The position numbers were made by a program, and so were the translations under genes. The notes under the pieces were generated by a model, which did no database searches, was not told the origin of the DNA, and worked only from the letters and a program-made list of their open reading frames with translations. This document shows positions 7,051 through 15,206 of a stretch of 41,798 nt of DNA, one piece after another. How positions within the stretch are numbered: position 1 is the first letter of the stretch; each line of letters opens with the position of its first letter. Source of the stretch: Akkermansia sp. (GTDB lineage: Bacteria > Verrucomicrobiota > Verrucomicrobiia > Verrucomicrobiales > Akkermansiaceae); the NCBI RefSeq assembly GCF_020860705.1, contig NZ_JAJBTT010000047.1, forward strand, positions 1 to 41,798, given 5' to 3'.

Positions 7051-9258
7051 TTAGAAGGTGGTCTTCACGCCTACTTCAAACGTGCGGGGCTCGCCCACCG
7101 TGCACTGCACGGCGTGGCGGGTGGACTGCACATACTTCTTGTCAAAAATGTTGTATACGGCCAACCTGAGGGTGGCGTCCTTCAGCCATTTGGTTTCCGG
7201 CAGGGGAATTTCCACCGTGAAGTCAAACACGCTGTAGGAAGGAATGGTGTAATTGTCCGCGATCTTTGCACCGCGGAACGTGGCGCAGTAGGAATCCTTG
7301 CAGCGGTAGCCCAGCCCGAGCACCGTTCCGTTCAACAGGCCGCCGTCAATGCGGTATTTCTGCCAGAGGGCCAGCGCATTCGGAGCGATGGTGGGATACA
7401 CTTCCCCGGTGGTCCGGTTCTTGGTGCGGGTATAGGTGTAGGAAAGGTAGGAACTCCAGTTCTTGGTGATTTCCCCGTTCAGGGAAAGTTCCACGCCTTC
7501 CGCCCTCTTGGAGCCGTCCGAATAGTATCGGTTGGTATATCCGTCTATGGCTACGGGCGTATTGTTCTGGATGATGTCGAACCAGGAAGCGGAGAACCAC
7601 ACCTTGTCCACCGGGCTGACCCGGAAGCCGAATTCCATCTGGTCCGTACGCCAAGAATCGGTCAGTTCCTTCCCGTTTTCATCCAGATACCCGAAATTAG
7701 GGGCGGAAGTACGGGCCGCATTGGCGAACAGCGCTACGCGCTCACCGAACATGCGGGTAATTCCGAAGCGGGGGCTCCACGCAAACGCGTAATTATTGTC
7801 CAGGCTGAAATGCGCGTCTCCGCGCACGCCGGCCAGGAAACGCCACTGTCCGTAGCTAAGAACATCCTGCAACAGGAGCCCCGCCCGCTGAACTACCGTG
7901 TCCGTCGCATTGGCACCGGAGTAGTCGCGCCCTGCGGGGAAAAAGGGCGGCGGATTGTACAGGGAAAAATAACCGTTCGTATTCGCGGTAGCATTCGTCA
8001 CCAGGCTGGAACCGTCGCCATAGGTGCTGCTCCCCGTGTAGGAAACGCCCATCAGGGCTTCATGCTCCACCTGTCCGGTCTTGAACTCCGCCAGCGCGTT
8101 GGAATAGAAATTCCAGTTGATGTTCCACTCGTCGCTCCACGCGGCTTCGTATTTGGCCTTTCCGGAAGCAATCATCTGGTTGTAATAATCCTCCGTGCTC
8201 GTCCCGCGCCCGGCGGAAGAAGAAATGCCCCAGACATTGTAGTCCACATCGCTGTACCCCATGCCGCCGCCGATGCGGATCGTCCAGACCCTTTCCAGCT
8301 TGCGCTCGAAATCCAGCATCGCCAGCAGGGACTTGGAATTGAGCCTTCCGCTCGGAGAGCCATACCAGGCGTCATACGGCCCCACAAAGTGGCCGCCCAG
8401 CACGGGAATGCCCATCGTCGTCGGGGAATTCTGGTACTGGAAACTGGTCGTCAGCACCGTCCTGGTACGGGAATCATGCTGCCAGCGGAAAATAGGGGAA
8501 ACTGTGTACTTCTGCCCACCGTTGGCTCCGTTGCTCAGCCAGAACGGGCGTTCGTACTCAGCGGCTACCACTGTCCGCAGGGCAAAACCGTCCGTTTCAT
8601 CACCCCTGTACCGGGTGTCGTCAATCGTTACGCGATACTTCTGCCCATGATGGGAAAGACGGGCGTAAGCCGTCAGCTCCGTCCGTTCCTCAAAATCAGG
8701 CGCCTTCAGGATCAGGTTGATGGAACCGCCGGCGCCGTATGCCCCGAGCGTACTGGTCTGGCCGCCGGAAATAGACCCGATGGGGCCTTTGACAATTTCA
8801 ATATTTTCTATCAGGGACGTATCCATGCCGTATCCCATGCCGCGGGGAAGAGGCATATTGCCGATCTGCACGTCGCTACCGGCAAAACCGCGGATAGTAT
8901 ACTGGTCCGCCGTGCGGGACAGCAGCATGTCCCCCCCCGTATTGACGGAGGAATCCATGCGCAGGGCCTCCACCAGGGAATCGGAACCCTTGGAATCCAT
9001 CAGGTCCCGCGTAATAACGTTTACCGTTTGCGGAACTTCCTCCGTCTTCATGTTCGTGAGCGTAGCGGAACTGACCTTCTCCGCCCGCAGGGACTTGGAA
9101 CGGATGGTCATCACGCGTTCCGGCATTTCCTGAACTCCTTCTTCCGCAGCGGCGGGTTGGGTATCGGCATAAGCTGACTGCCCGAGAACAAGCAGGCTCC
9201 CAATGGCGGCGGCACGGTGCAAACCGAACCCCTGACGGCGGTCACGCGGAGTATTCAT
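7051..9258 (-). CDS. TonB-dependent outer-membrane receptor (siderophore-receptor type)
   Basis: 735 residues from the ATG at 9258. Another in-frame ATG at 9273 sits only 6 bases past a good -10 box, which argues for the inner start. A signal peptide (residues ~1-29, ending GQSAYA) is followed by a TonB plug domain with EEVPQTVNVITRDLM and a conserved STLGAYGAGGSIN segment. The remainder is a 22-strand-type beta barrel rich in aromatic/Gly alternation, containing VYNIFDKKYV and ending in a terminal Phe (VGVKTTF), the usual barrel-insertion signal. The plug and barrel motifs match siderophore-type receptors, so uptake of an iron chelate or another bulky ligand is likely, but the ligand is unknown. 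An MacB-type transporter, not a periplasmic-binding-protein importer, follows in the operon. Confidence 0.88.
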   Translation of the reverse strand: MNTPRDRRQGFGLHRAAAIGSLLVLGQSAYADTQPAAAEEGVQEMPERVMTIRSKSLRAEKVSSATLTNMKTEEVPQTVNVITRDLMDSKGSDSLVEALRMDSSVNTGGDMLLSRTADQYTIRGFAGSDVQIGNMPLPRGMGYGMDTSLIENIEIVKGPIGSISGGQTSTLGAYGAGGSINLILKAPDFEERTELTAYARLSHHGQKYRVTIDDTRYRGDETDGFALRTVVAAEYERPFWLSNGANGGQKYTVSPIFRWQHDSRTRTVLTTSFQYQNSPTTMGIPVLGGHFVGPYDAWYGSPSGRLNSKSLLAMLDFERKLERVWTIRIGGGMGYSDVDYNVWGISSSAGRGTSTEDYYNQMIASGKAKYEAAWSDEWNINWNFYSNALAEFKTGQVEHEALMGVSYTGSSTYGDGSSLVTNATANTNGYFSLYNPPPFFPAGRDYSGANATDTVVQRAGLLLQDVLSYGQWRFLAGVRGDAHFSLDNNYAFAWSPRFGITRMFGERVALFANAARTSAPNFGYLDENGKELTDSWRTDQMEFGFRVSPVDKVWFSASWFDIIQNNTPVAIDGYTNRYYSDGSKRAEGVELSLNGEITKNWSSYLSYTYTRTKNRTTGEVYPTIAPNALALWQKYRIDGGLLNGTVLGLGYRCKDSYCATFRGAKIADNYTIPSYSVFDFTVEIPLPETKWLKDATLRLAVYNIFDKKYVQSTRHAVQCTVGEPRTFEVGVKTTF

Positions 9259-9279
9259 GTTGGATAAACGCATGGGACA

Positions 9280-9307
9280 AGTATAAAACGGAACGGCGAA
9301 CCGTCCA
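9280..9307 (-). promoter_or_regulatory. Putative sigma70-type promoter of the receptor-ABC operon
   Basis: On the minus strand TGGACG (9307-9302), a 16-base spacer and TATACT (9285-9280) form a plausible promoter. Transcription would begin about at 9273, so the ATG at 9258 would have a short leader. No convincing Fur box was found, although an AT-rich stretch lies just upstream around 9314-9335. Confidence 0.45.
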
Positions 9308-9395
9308 TTCCCGATTATTAACAATTTGATAACAGGCAGCCCTTTTCCCTTTCCGCCAAGGAATATCCATCTGCTGAACACTTCCCTGCTCTCCC

Positions 9396-10283
9396 TTACA
9401 GGCCAAGGGACTGGGCCCGGCTTTCAGCCGCGGCTTTCAGCCATTCCCGCAGGGCCTCCTTGTCTCCGGCAGCCAGACGGTTACGCACTTCTCCCAGCTG
9501 GGACAGGGCCTCGTCCAGCCGGTCCAGAACAGCCGGAGCATTTTCCGTCAGGATTTCCGCCCACATGGACGGCTCTCCCATGGAAACACGGGTAGTGTCG
9601 CGAAATCCGCCGGCGGACACCAGCCCCAGCAGCTTCACGTCCCCCCCGTCCAGGGCGCTGTGGACGCACAGGGCGGACAAGGCATGGGGGATGTGTGAAA
9701 TACGCGCTACGGAAGAATCATGGTCCGCCGCTTTCATCCGGATGCAATGGCAGCCCACGCGCTCCCAGAACCGCTGAAGCAGCAGCAGCACATCTTCATG
9801 CACGTGCTCATCATTGGTCAGGATACAGGTGGCATCCCGGAAGAGGTCTCCGGAAGCATGCTCCATGCCCTGCTTTTCAGAACCGGCCATGGGATGGGAC
9901 CCGATAAACGCCACGCCCGCCTCCGTCAGCGCGGAACCCACCGCCTGGTGAACGCAGCCTTTCACGGAACCCACGTCCGTCACCAGGGCGCCCGGCTTCA
10001 GCTGGGGAAGCATTCCGGGAACGAGGCGGGGCATCACCCCCACCGGGGTAGCCAGCACGACCAGGTCCGCTCCTTCTACCACCTCTTCCATCCGGGTGGA
10101 AGCAGTATGGGCGGCTCCGGCGGTGCGGGCGTAATCCAGAGGCTCCTCCCTCCTGCCCCACAGCCGCACATGGACATGGGACATCTGCGTCCTCACGGCA
10201 AGCGCCAGGGAACCGCCCAGAAGGCCGGGGCCGAGAATGGCTACGGAAGAAAAGGAAAGCTGTTTCCGGGAAGAGTCGCTCAT
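9396..10283 (-). CDS. tyrA: Prephenate dehydrogenase (TyrA, Rossmann-fold)
   Basis: 295 residues. The N-terminus has a dinucleotide-binding Rossmann motif, VAILGPGLLGGSLA (GxGLxGGS, residues about 14-27), and the middle has the TyrA hallmark IGSHPMAGSEKQG, whose His is the catalytic histidine of prephenate dehydrogenases. The enzyme oxidatively decarboxylates prephenate to 4-hydroxyphenylpyruvate with NAD(P)+ in tyrosine synthesis; arogenate could be the substrate instead. No chorismate mutase or ACT domain is evident at this length, so it looks monofunctional. The gene lies 123 bases downstream of nothing coding on its own strand except the lipoprotein at 10365, from which it is separated by a strong hairpin at 10305-10337. 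Confidence 0.9.
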   Translation of the reverse strand: MSDSSRKQLSFSSVAILGPGLLGGSLALAVRTQMSHVHVRLWGRREEPLDYARTAGAAHTASTRMEEVVEGADLVVLATPVGVMPRLVPGMLPQLKPGALVTDVGSVKGCVHQAVGSALTEAGVAFIGSHPMAGSEKQGMEHASGDLFRDATCILTNDEHVHEDVLLLLQRFWERVGCHCIRMKAADHDSSVARISHIPHALSALCVHSALDGGDVKLLGLVSAGGFRDTTRVSMGEPSMWAEILTENAPAVLDRLDEALSQLGEVRNRLAAGDKEALREWLKAAAESRAQSLGL

Positions 10284-10304
10284 GGTTTCACGGGGGATAC
10301 GTCA

Positions 10305-10337
10305 GCGCCCCGGAACATGCGGCATGTTCAGGGGCGC
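10305..10337. promoter_or_regulatory. Strong hairpin between lipoprotein gene and tyrA
   Basis: GCGCCCC (10305-10311) pairs with GGGGCGC (10331-10337), and inside it GAACATG (10313-10319) pairs with CATGTTC (10323-10329) around a three-base loop. The stem is broken only by one G/A mismatch. It begins 28 bases after the lipoprotein stop and ends 22 bases before the tyrA start. No T-run follows on either strand, so it is not a classic intrinsic terminator; it could stabilise an mRNA end or regulate tyrA translation. Confidence 0.55.
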
Positions 10338-10364
10338 AGGCATCATCTTGTTGCGGCGGCCGTA

Positions 10365-10922
10365 TCAGGGCACGCGGAACTTCTTGATTTCATTCGGGAA
10401 ATTGGTGTCCCGCAACACGGTGCCGGAAGGATAGGGCTTATTGGTGCTCCTGTTCAGAATCTTGATCTTCTTGGTGCGGTCATAGGGACTGACCACCACC
10501 GTGGGATCTGCCGTGGGCCACGCCACGGGAATGGCGGAAGCAGTGGAAGGCACCACAGGATTGGGAGGAGCAATGCCGGAATTGGAAGAACCACCCCCAG
10601 GATTGGAAACAGTAGGCGAGGGAATGACGGGAGGCGGAGGAGCGATATTATTGTCCCCGCCCACCAAGTTGCTGATAGTGCCGGATTTGGTCTGGGCAGG
10701 ATCCGGATTAAAGCCGGAATTCTGCCCCGCCGGATCCAGGGAATTGTCACGCTGAACGTCATTCAACAGGCTGTTGCTCTGGGCGCCCATGACCCCGGAC
10801 GGATAGACATTCTCCGTAGGATAAATGCCGATGGGGCGTTCATTCACGCGCTCCGTTTCACAGGAAGGCAGAAGGATTGAGCCTGCGGCCAGCAGCACGC
10901 CTATCGTCTGGGAAGTATTCAT
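10365..10922 (-). CDS. Proline/asparagine-rich lipoprotein of unknown function
   Basis: 185 residues from the ATG at 10922, chosen because AGAGAGA lies 4 bases upstream and because the protein then starts with a lipoprotein signal peptide (MNTSQTIGVLLAAGSILLPSC, Cys21 as the lipidation site). An upstream in-frame start near 11081 would bury the signal. The mature protein is low in predicted globular content: a linker rich in Asn, Pro, Ser and Gly spans about residues 40-135, with PPPPVIPSP and PGGGSSNSG. A more conserved-looking basic C-terminal segment follows (YDRTKKIKILNRSTNKPYPSG). It is likely anchored in the outer or inner membrane with the tail in the periplasm. I do not recognise the family. 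Confidence 0.65.
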   Translation of the reverse strand: MNTSQTIGVLLAAGSILLPSCETERVNERPIGIYPTENVYPSGVMGAQSNSLLNDVQRDNSLDPAGQNSGFNPDPAQTKSGTISNLVGGDNNIAPPPPVIPSPTVSNPGGGSSNSGIAPPNPVVPSTASAIPVAWPTADPTVVVSPYDRTKKIKILNRSTNKPYPSGTVLRDTNFPNEIKKFRVP

Positions 10923-11498
10923 ATAATCTCTCTTCGGGTGATAGCTTTCTATCGGCATCCTAAGGCCCGCCACCCTCATGTCAACCATAAAGCCTGTTTG
11001 CTGAACCGCTTCATGACAAGGATTCTCCGGCCTCTGACCGCACAACCGTTCCTCAGCCGCATGAACCCGCCGCGCCCGCACAACGCCTTTTTAACCGGAA
11101 AACGCGTAAAAAACGAACCGGAAGGGTCCCGGCTGGTGGAAGGTAGGAAGTTCCAAAGAGCTTTGAGACAATCAAAAAGACATTGAACGTCAGAGATCCG
11201 GCATCAAAAATGAAATACTATCCTTTTAAAAGGAGTGGCCTTTGGACATACGTCCATTCAGAAGCCGCAAAGGCCTGCAACGTTCCTTGAAAGCTTTCCG
11301 GCCCGGAAAGGCGCCTTCCGTCCCAACCGTGGGGGTATGCTCGTTCACCGCCTTCCGGACAGAACCGTTCCACCCTTCCCGCCCGCTTTTCTCTTCCAAA
11401 AACCGGAAAAAGACGCGCATGCACCTCCCCCGGAACGCACCTGTACAGAAACAGATTATCCTTCCCTACCCCCCATGATCTGCTACAATCCGCCCCAC
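10923..11498. other. 576-base intergenic region between divergent genes
   Basis: No convincing gene was found between the lipoprotein start and the MFS-fusion start. In-frame upward extension of the MFS gene to a GTG at 11235 is open but encodes low-complexity, proline-rich sequence unlike a transporter N-terminus. The stretch holds a 12-base palindrome (CCTTTTAAAAGG, 11222-11233) and a TACAAT box at 11484-11489 without a good -35 partner. It presumably carries promoters for both flanking genes. Confidence 0.5.
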
Positions 11499-14141
11499 AT
11501 GGATGACGTACAGACATCTAAGAAAAAAATGCCCTCAAAAAAGGAATGGAGGGGTTTTTATTCCCTGATTCTCATTCAAGCCCAGAACGCCTTCAATGAA
11601 AAAGCCGCCCAGTTCCTGCTGATTCCGCTGGGCGTCTGGCTGGCCGCCAACAACCCTGCGTACGGACCGGATTCCTGGGTCAACTCCCTCCAGTACATCC
11701 TGGCCTGCGTCTTTGTACTGCCCTACATTCTGTTCTCCCCCTTCGTCGGATGGCTGGCGGACTGCTTCTGCAAGGCGCGCATTATCCAGTTCATGTCCTT
11801 CCTCCAAATTCTGGTGCTGGGAGCCATGTTCCTATGTTACAAGTATGAAAACATTGAAATGGCCGTCTTCTGGTTCTGCGTCTTTTCCGTCCAGGCCACT
11901 ATCCTGAGCCCGGCGAAAAAGGGGGTGGTCAAGGACATGGTGGGATCCCGGCAGCTGGGATACGCCTCCGGGCTGATGGAAATGAGCCTCATCCTGTCCA
12001 TGCTGGCCGCCCAGATCGGTATCTTTGTCTGGTTCGATATCCTGCAAGTCTCCTCCAACGACGGCTGGGAAGCCGCCGCCTTCCCCACGTTCATCCTCAC
12101 CTGCATCGCCGTTCCCGTGGCCATTGCGGCCCTGTCCCTTCCCCGGTATCCGGCCAACCAGACCCGGAAATTTGAATGGAAGCTCTTTTACGAACACTTC
12201 GTGCAGCTCAAATACCTGTGGAAGCAGCGGGACCTGAGGCTCAGTGAAATAGGCGTCTCCTACTTCTGGTTCCTGGCGGGGGCCCTCATGCTCATCTCCC
12301 TGCAAATCGCCCAGGAGCACCCCATCAACGGCTCCGGATTCAGCATGTCCGCGGCCATTCTCATGGCGTGGCTCAGCGGCGGAACGGTGGTAGGCGGCGT
12401 CATTGCCTCCATCATCTGCCGCAAAAAAATTGAACTGGGCCTGATTCCCCTGGGGGCCATCGGCTTCACGATCGGCTGCATCTTCATGTCCTTCTTTGCT
12501 CCCGGCTCCCTGGCCAGCAACATCGGCTTCGGCATCACGGGGGCCTTCGCCGCCGCCTACCTGGTGCCGCTGAACGCTCACCTCCAGGACAACTGCGACC
12601 CCTCCAACCGCAGCACGGTCATCGCCGCGGGCAACCTGATGGACTGCCTGATGGGCCTGGTGGCCGTCGGCGTCCAGCTCATGCTGAGAAATATCTTCTC
12701 CATCCAGAACCAATTCTGGGTGCTGGCCGCGCTGGGCGTGGTCATCACGATTGTGGCGTTCCGCCTCATTCCCCGTGAATTCATCCGCATGATGGGCCTG
12801 TGGATCATGCGGATCGTCTACCGTTCCCGCGTCATCCACCAGGACCGCATCCCGGAGGACGGAGGCGCCATCATCGTGTCCAACCACGTCACTTACGGGG
12901 ATGCCCTGTTTCTTTCCCTCATTTGCCCGCGCCCCATCCGCTTCATCGTAGCGGAGGAATTCGTCGCCATCCGCTGGCTCGGCTGGATTCTGGAACTCTT
13001 CAACTGCCTGCCCATTTCCTCCCGGAATCCCAGGGAAGCGCTGTCCAAGGCCATTCAGGCCCTCAAGGCCGGGGAAGTGATCTGCATCTTCCCGGAAGGC
13101 CAGCTCACCCGTACGGGCACCCTTTGCGCCGCACGCAGGGGCCTGGAAATGCTGGCCAAAAAATCCAGCTGCCCTATTGTACCCATTTACATGGACGAGC
13201 TGTGGGGAAGCATTTTCTCCTACTCCGGCAACCGCTTTTTCTCCAAAGCCCCCCTCCACGTCCCCTACCGCTTCACGGCCGCTATCGGAGAGCCCATTGC
13301 ACCTGACGCTGTCAATCCCCGCATGGTCATCAACACCCTGAGGGAACTTTCCTCCACCTGCCTGGAAATTGCCGCCAGCATCGGCAGGGACACTATCCTG
13401 AACCATCTGGAGCACATCGCCCACAAACCGCTGGTCATCGCCAAAAACGCGCGGATCACCGGGTATGAAATAGCAGAATGCCTGATGAACGATACCGTGG
13501 AGGCGGAACATCCGGAACTCAGAAAGTGGCTGACCACCCTTCTGGACAGCTCCCGTTCCCAGAGCCGCCTGTGTGACTTCTGGATGAACGCCCAGCAGCT
13601 TGAACGGGTGAACTCCCTCCAGCCCCGGGAGCTGCTGCTGACCAGCGTGGGACATGATGAAGTGCATGAAACGGTGGCTTCCGTCCTGTGGCCCATCCTC
13701 ACCAGCACCCCCGTGTACCTCATCGGCGACGGGGATCACAGCATGCCGGAAGGCATCAAGCAGATAGCGGGATCCGACTTCCTGCGCCGCAGGCTGTACA
13801 GCCTGGTTCCGGAAACGCGCACGCCATTTTATGATTTCAGCGGTTCCGGAGACTTGGTGCTGCCTAACATCGGCTGGCGCCCGTGTTTCGCCACGGACCG
13901 CGGCATCATCCTGGCCATGTCCATGAAGAGAAGCGTCTTCAAGCTGGATGACGGCACTGTCCAGCTTGGCATGAGAGCCAGAACGAGGGGGCGCCTCCTG
14001 CCCGGTTTTTACCTGAATCCGCCTCTCTCCAACGTCATCGCCGGAGCTACGCTTCCCACGCCCTATTCCCTGCCGCCCAACCTGTATGTGGACGAGTCGG
14101 GATTCCTGGCAGAACTTCAGTCTTCCAACCATGAACAGTAA
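11499..14141 (+). CDS. MFS transporter-PlsC acyltransferase fusion with altered C-terminal domain
   Basis: 880 residues from the ATG at 11499, where the sequence becomes a proper MFS N-terminus (FYSLILIQAQNAFNEKAAQFLL). Residues about 15-425 are a 12-span MFS unit resembling LplT lysophospholipid flippases. Residues about 435-610 form a PlsC acyltransferase with the catalytic HxxxxD (His463-Asp468, NHVTYGD) and the FPEGQLTRTG block (531-540). The family re-acylates lysophospholipids brought in by the transporter. In LplT-Aas proteins a ~500-residue acyl-ACP synthetase (ANL) domain follows; here only ~260 residues follow, with ANL-like echoes (ARITGYEIAECL, RTRGRLLPGF) but no AMP-binding P-loop. 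The synthetase activity is probably lost. The next gene overlaps its 3' end by 11 bases. Confidence 0.82.
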   Translation: MDDVQTSKKKMPSKKEWRGFYSLILIQAQNAFNEKAAQFLLIPLGVWLAANNPAYGPDSWVNSLQYILACVFVLPYILFSPFVGWLADCFCKARIIQFMSFLQILVLGAMFLCYKYENIEMAVFWFCVFSVQATILSPAKKGVVKDMVGSRQLGYASGLMEMSLILSMLAAQIGIFVWFDILQVSSNDGWEAAAFPTFILTCIAVPVAIAALSLPRYPANQTRKFEWKLFYEHFVQLKYLWKQRDLRLSEIGVSYFWFLAGALMLISLQIAQEHPINGSGFSMSAAILMAWLSGGTVVGGVIASIICRKKIELGLIPLGAIGFTIGCIFMSFFAPGSLASNIGFGITGAFAAAYLVPLNAHLQDNCDPSNRSTVIAAGNLMDCLMGLVAVGVQLMLRNIFSIQNQFWVLAALGVVITIVAFRLIPREFIRMMGLWIMRIVYRSRVIHQDRIPEDGGAIIVSNHVTYGDALFLSLICPRPIRFIVAEEFVAIRWLGWILELFNCLPISSRNPREALSKAIQALKAGEVICIFPEGQLTRTGTLCAARRGLEMLAKKSSCPIVPIYMDELWGSIFSYSGNRFFSKAPLHVPYRFTAAIGEPIAPDAVNPRMVINTLRELSSTCLEIAASIGRDTILNHLEHIAHKPLVIAKNARITGYEIAECLMNDTVEAEHPELRKWLTTLLDSSRSQSRLCDFWMNAQQLERVNSLQPRELLLTSVGHDEVHETVASVLWPILTSTPVYLIGDGDHSMPEGIKQIAGSDFLRRRLYSLVPETRTPFYDFSGSGDLVLPNIGWRPCFATDRGIILAMSMKRSVFKLDDGTVQLGMRARTRGRLLPGFYLNPPLSNVIAGATLPTPYSLPPNLYVDESGFLAELQSSNHEQ

Positions 14142-14598
14142 CTCATCTCCATCCCGCCTTCCCATCCCGCAGTATGTAATGACGCTGGCGCATGCGGCAG
14201 CCCTGCGGTCGGAAGACCCGTACCGCAAGGTGGGAGCCGCCGCCCTGGATGCGGACAACCGCGTGATCGGCACCGCGTACAACGGCCTGTATCCCGGGTT
14301 CAAGGCCCAGAACTCCTTCTGGGCCAGCCGGGACGAACGCCAGAAATACATGCTGCATGCGGAAATCAACCTGTGCAGCCTGTTCCGGAGAGGAGAAGCC
14401 AAAGTGGTGGCATGCACCACGATGCCCTGCACCTCATGCATGCAGGCCCTGTGCGCCCATGGCGTGAAAACCATTTATTACTGCGAGCCGTATGACAAAT
14501 CGGAAGCTCCCGCCATTGCCAGCCTTTACGGCGTGGAACTGATCCAGGTCACGGATTACCCGCTCAGCAAGCACTTTCCCCTCGTGCAGGACTGCTGA
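14131..14598 (+). CDS. Deoxycytidylate deaminase-like zinc enzyme
   Basis: 155 residues from the ATG at 14131, inside the last codons of the MFS fusion gene (11-base overlap, translational coupling). The cytidine/deoxycytidylate deaminase zinc site is complete: HAE at residues 76-78 (His ligand and catalytic Glu) and PCTSC at 99-103 (two Cys ligands). The N-terminal SEDPYRKVGAAALDADNRVIGTAYNG is the typical dCMP-deaminase lead-in, and substrates are deoxycytidylate or a related nucleotide. dCMP deaminase makes dUMP for thymidylate synthesis; ComEB-like members share the fold. The usual extra zinc-binding His/Cys of some dCMP deaminases is not obvious. Why it is coupled to a lipid-remodelling protein is unclear. 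Confidence 0.8.
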   Translation: MNSNSSPSRLPIPQYVMTLAHAAALRSEDPYRKVGAAALDADNRVIGTAYNGLYPGFKAQNSFWASRDERQKYMLHAEINLCSLFRRGEAKVVACTTMPCTSCMQALCAHGVKTIYYCEPYDKSEAPAIASLYGVELIQVTDYPLSKHFPLVQDC

Positions 14599-14612
14599 CC
14601 CAGCCCGAAAAC

Positions 14613-15074
14613 CTAATCCCGGTGCACCCGGCATGTCCATCCGGCCATGGGACGGGCAACGCCGTCAATGGAGGGGTCCAGATCCAACCCGGTTTCCGTG
14701 ATGGTTCCTGATTCAATCACACCCGTACTTCTTTCGGAATCGTCAAAGGAAATATTCACATCCGTCATGCAGCAGGCGGAACGGCTGTTGGAAGCCGGGG
14801 TGATATGGAGAAATCCGGAATTTGCGCTGCCATTGAACCGGTATGTGTAAACACCATCGTACACGGTCCTCGTCTCCATCTTGGTGACATCCACGTTCTG
14901 CCCGCGGAACTGGAGCCTGAACAGCATGTTTCCTCCTTCAAACAGGCTCATCTGCTGTCCACTCAGGGAAACATTCCCGTCATCCCCGGATTTTCCCGAC
15001 CCTCCGCCGCATCCGGTCAAAAATCCAATCATCGTCACCGGGAGCAAAAACAGAACAGGAAAAAACTTATTCAC
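14613..15074 (-). CDS. Small CGGGSG lipoprotein of unknown function
   Basis: 153 residues from a GTG at 15074, chosen because the protein then opens with a compact lipoprotein signal (VNKFFPVLFLLPVTMIGFLTGC); a GTG at 15116 would add 14 unrelated residues. The lipobox LTGC is canonical and is followed by a flexible GGGSGKSGDDG tether. The mature domain looks beta-rich (LFRLQFRGQNVDV, GVYTYRFNGSANSG) and contains a CC pair in RSACCMTD. Similar CGGxG tethers occur on three other lipoproteins in this window (30761, 34278, 35098), so this may be one member of a diverged secreted family. It converges on the deaminase gene with only 14 bases between the stops. Confidence 0.6.
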   Translation of the reverse strand: MNKFFPVLFLLPVTMIGFLTGCGGGSGKSGDDGNVSLSGQQMSLFEGGNMLFRLQFRGQNVDVTKMETRTVYDGVYTYRFNGSANSGFLHITPASNSRSACCMTDVNISFDDSERSTGVIESGTITETGLDLDPSIDGVARPMAGWTCRVHRD

Positions 15075-15155
15075 GTCCGGAAAAATGCACAACACAAAAA
15101 TATAAGTCAAGTTCACTCAACTATTATTTTATTTTTCCAACATTTTTATCCCATC

Positions 15156-15183
15156 AAAAAAAACCGCCTGTTTTCACAGGCGG
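15156..15183 (-). terminator. Intrinsic terminator of the OsmC gene
   Basis: CCGCCTGT (15164-15171) and ACAGGCGG (15176-15183) form a perfect 8-bp stem with a four-base loop. On the minus strand it is followed by eight T residues (15163-15156). It lies 23 bases past the OsmC stop codon. Confidence 0.9.
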
Positions 15184-15206
15184 CCTCAAGAAAACACGGC
15201 GGCTTT

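Noticed and set aside
6430..9177. Long open frame antisense to the TonB receptor and ABC ATPase
   Set aside because: It is a shadow of high-G+C coding on the other strand: rich in His, Arg, Gly and Pro with no domain, and the minus-strand proteins are clear. The same holds for long antisense frames over mutS and ftsH.
9314..9335. Fur-box-like AT-rich sequence before the TonB receptor gene
   Set aside because: It does not fit the 19-base Fur consensus as an inverted repeat when compared position by position.
11235..11498. Upstream extension of the MFS fusion gene to a GTG at 11235 with AAAAGGA before it
   Set aside because: The extra 88 residues are low-complexity and unlike an MFS N-terminus; the real domain begins at 11499.
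11218..11517. 99-codon open frame on the minus strand in the 576-base gap
   Set aside because: It overlaps the MFS gene start, lacks a ribosome site and encodes no recognisable pattern.
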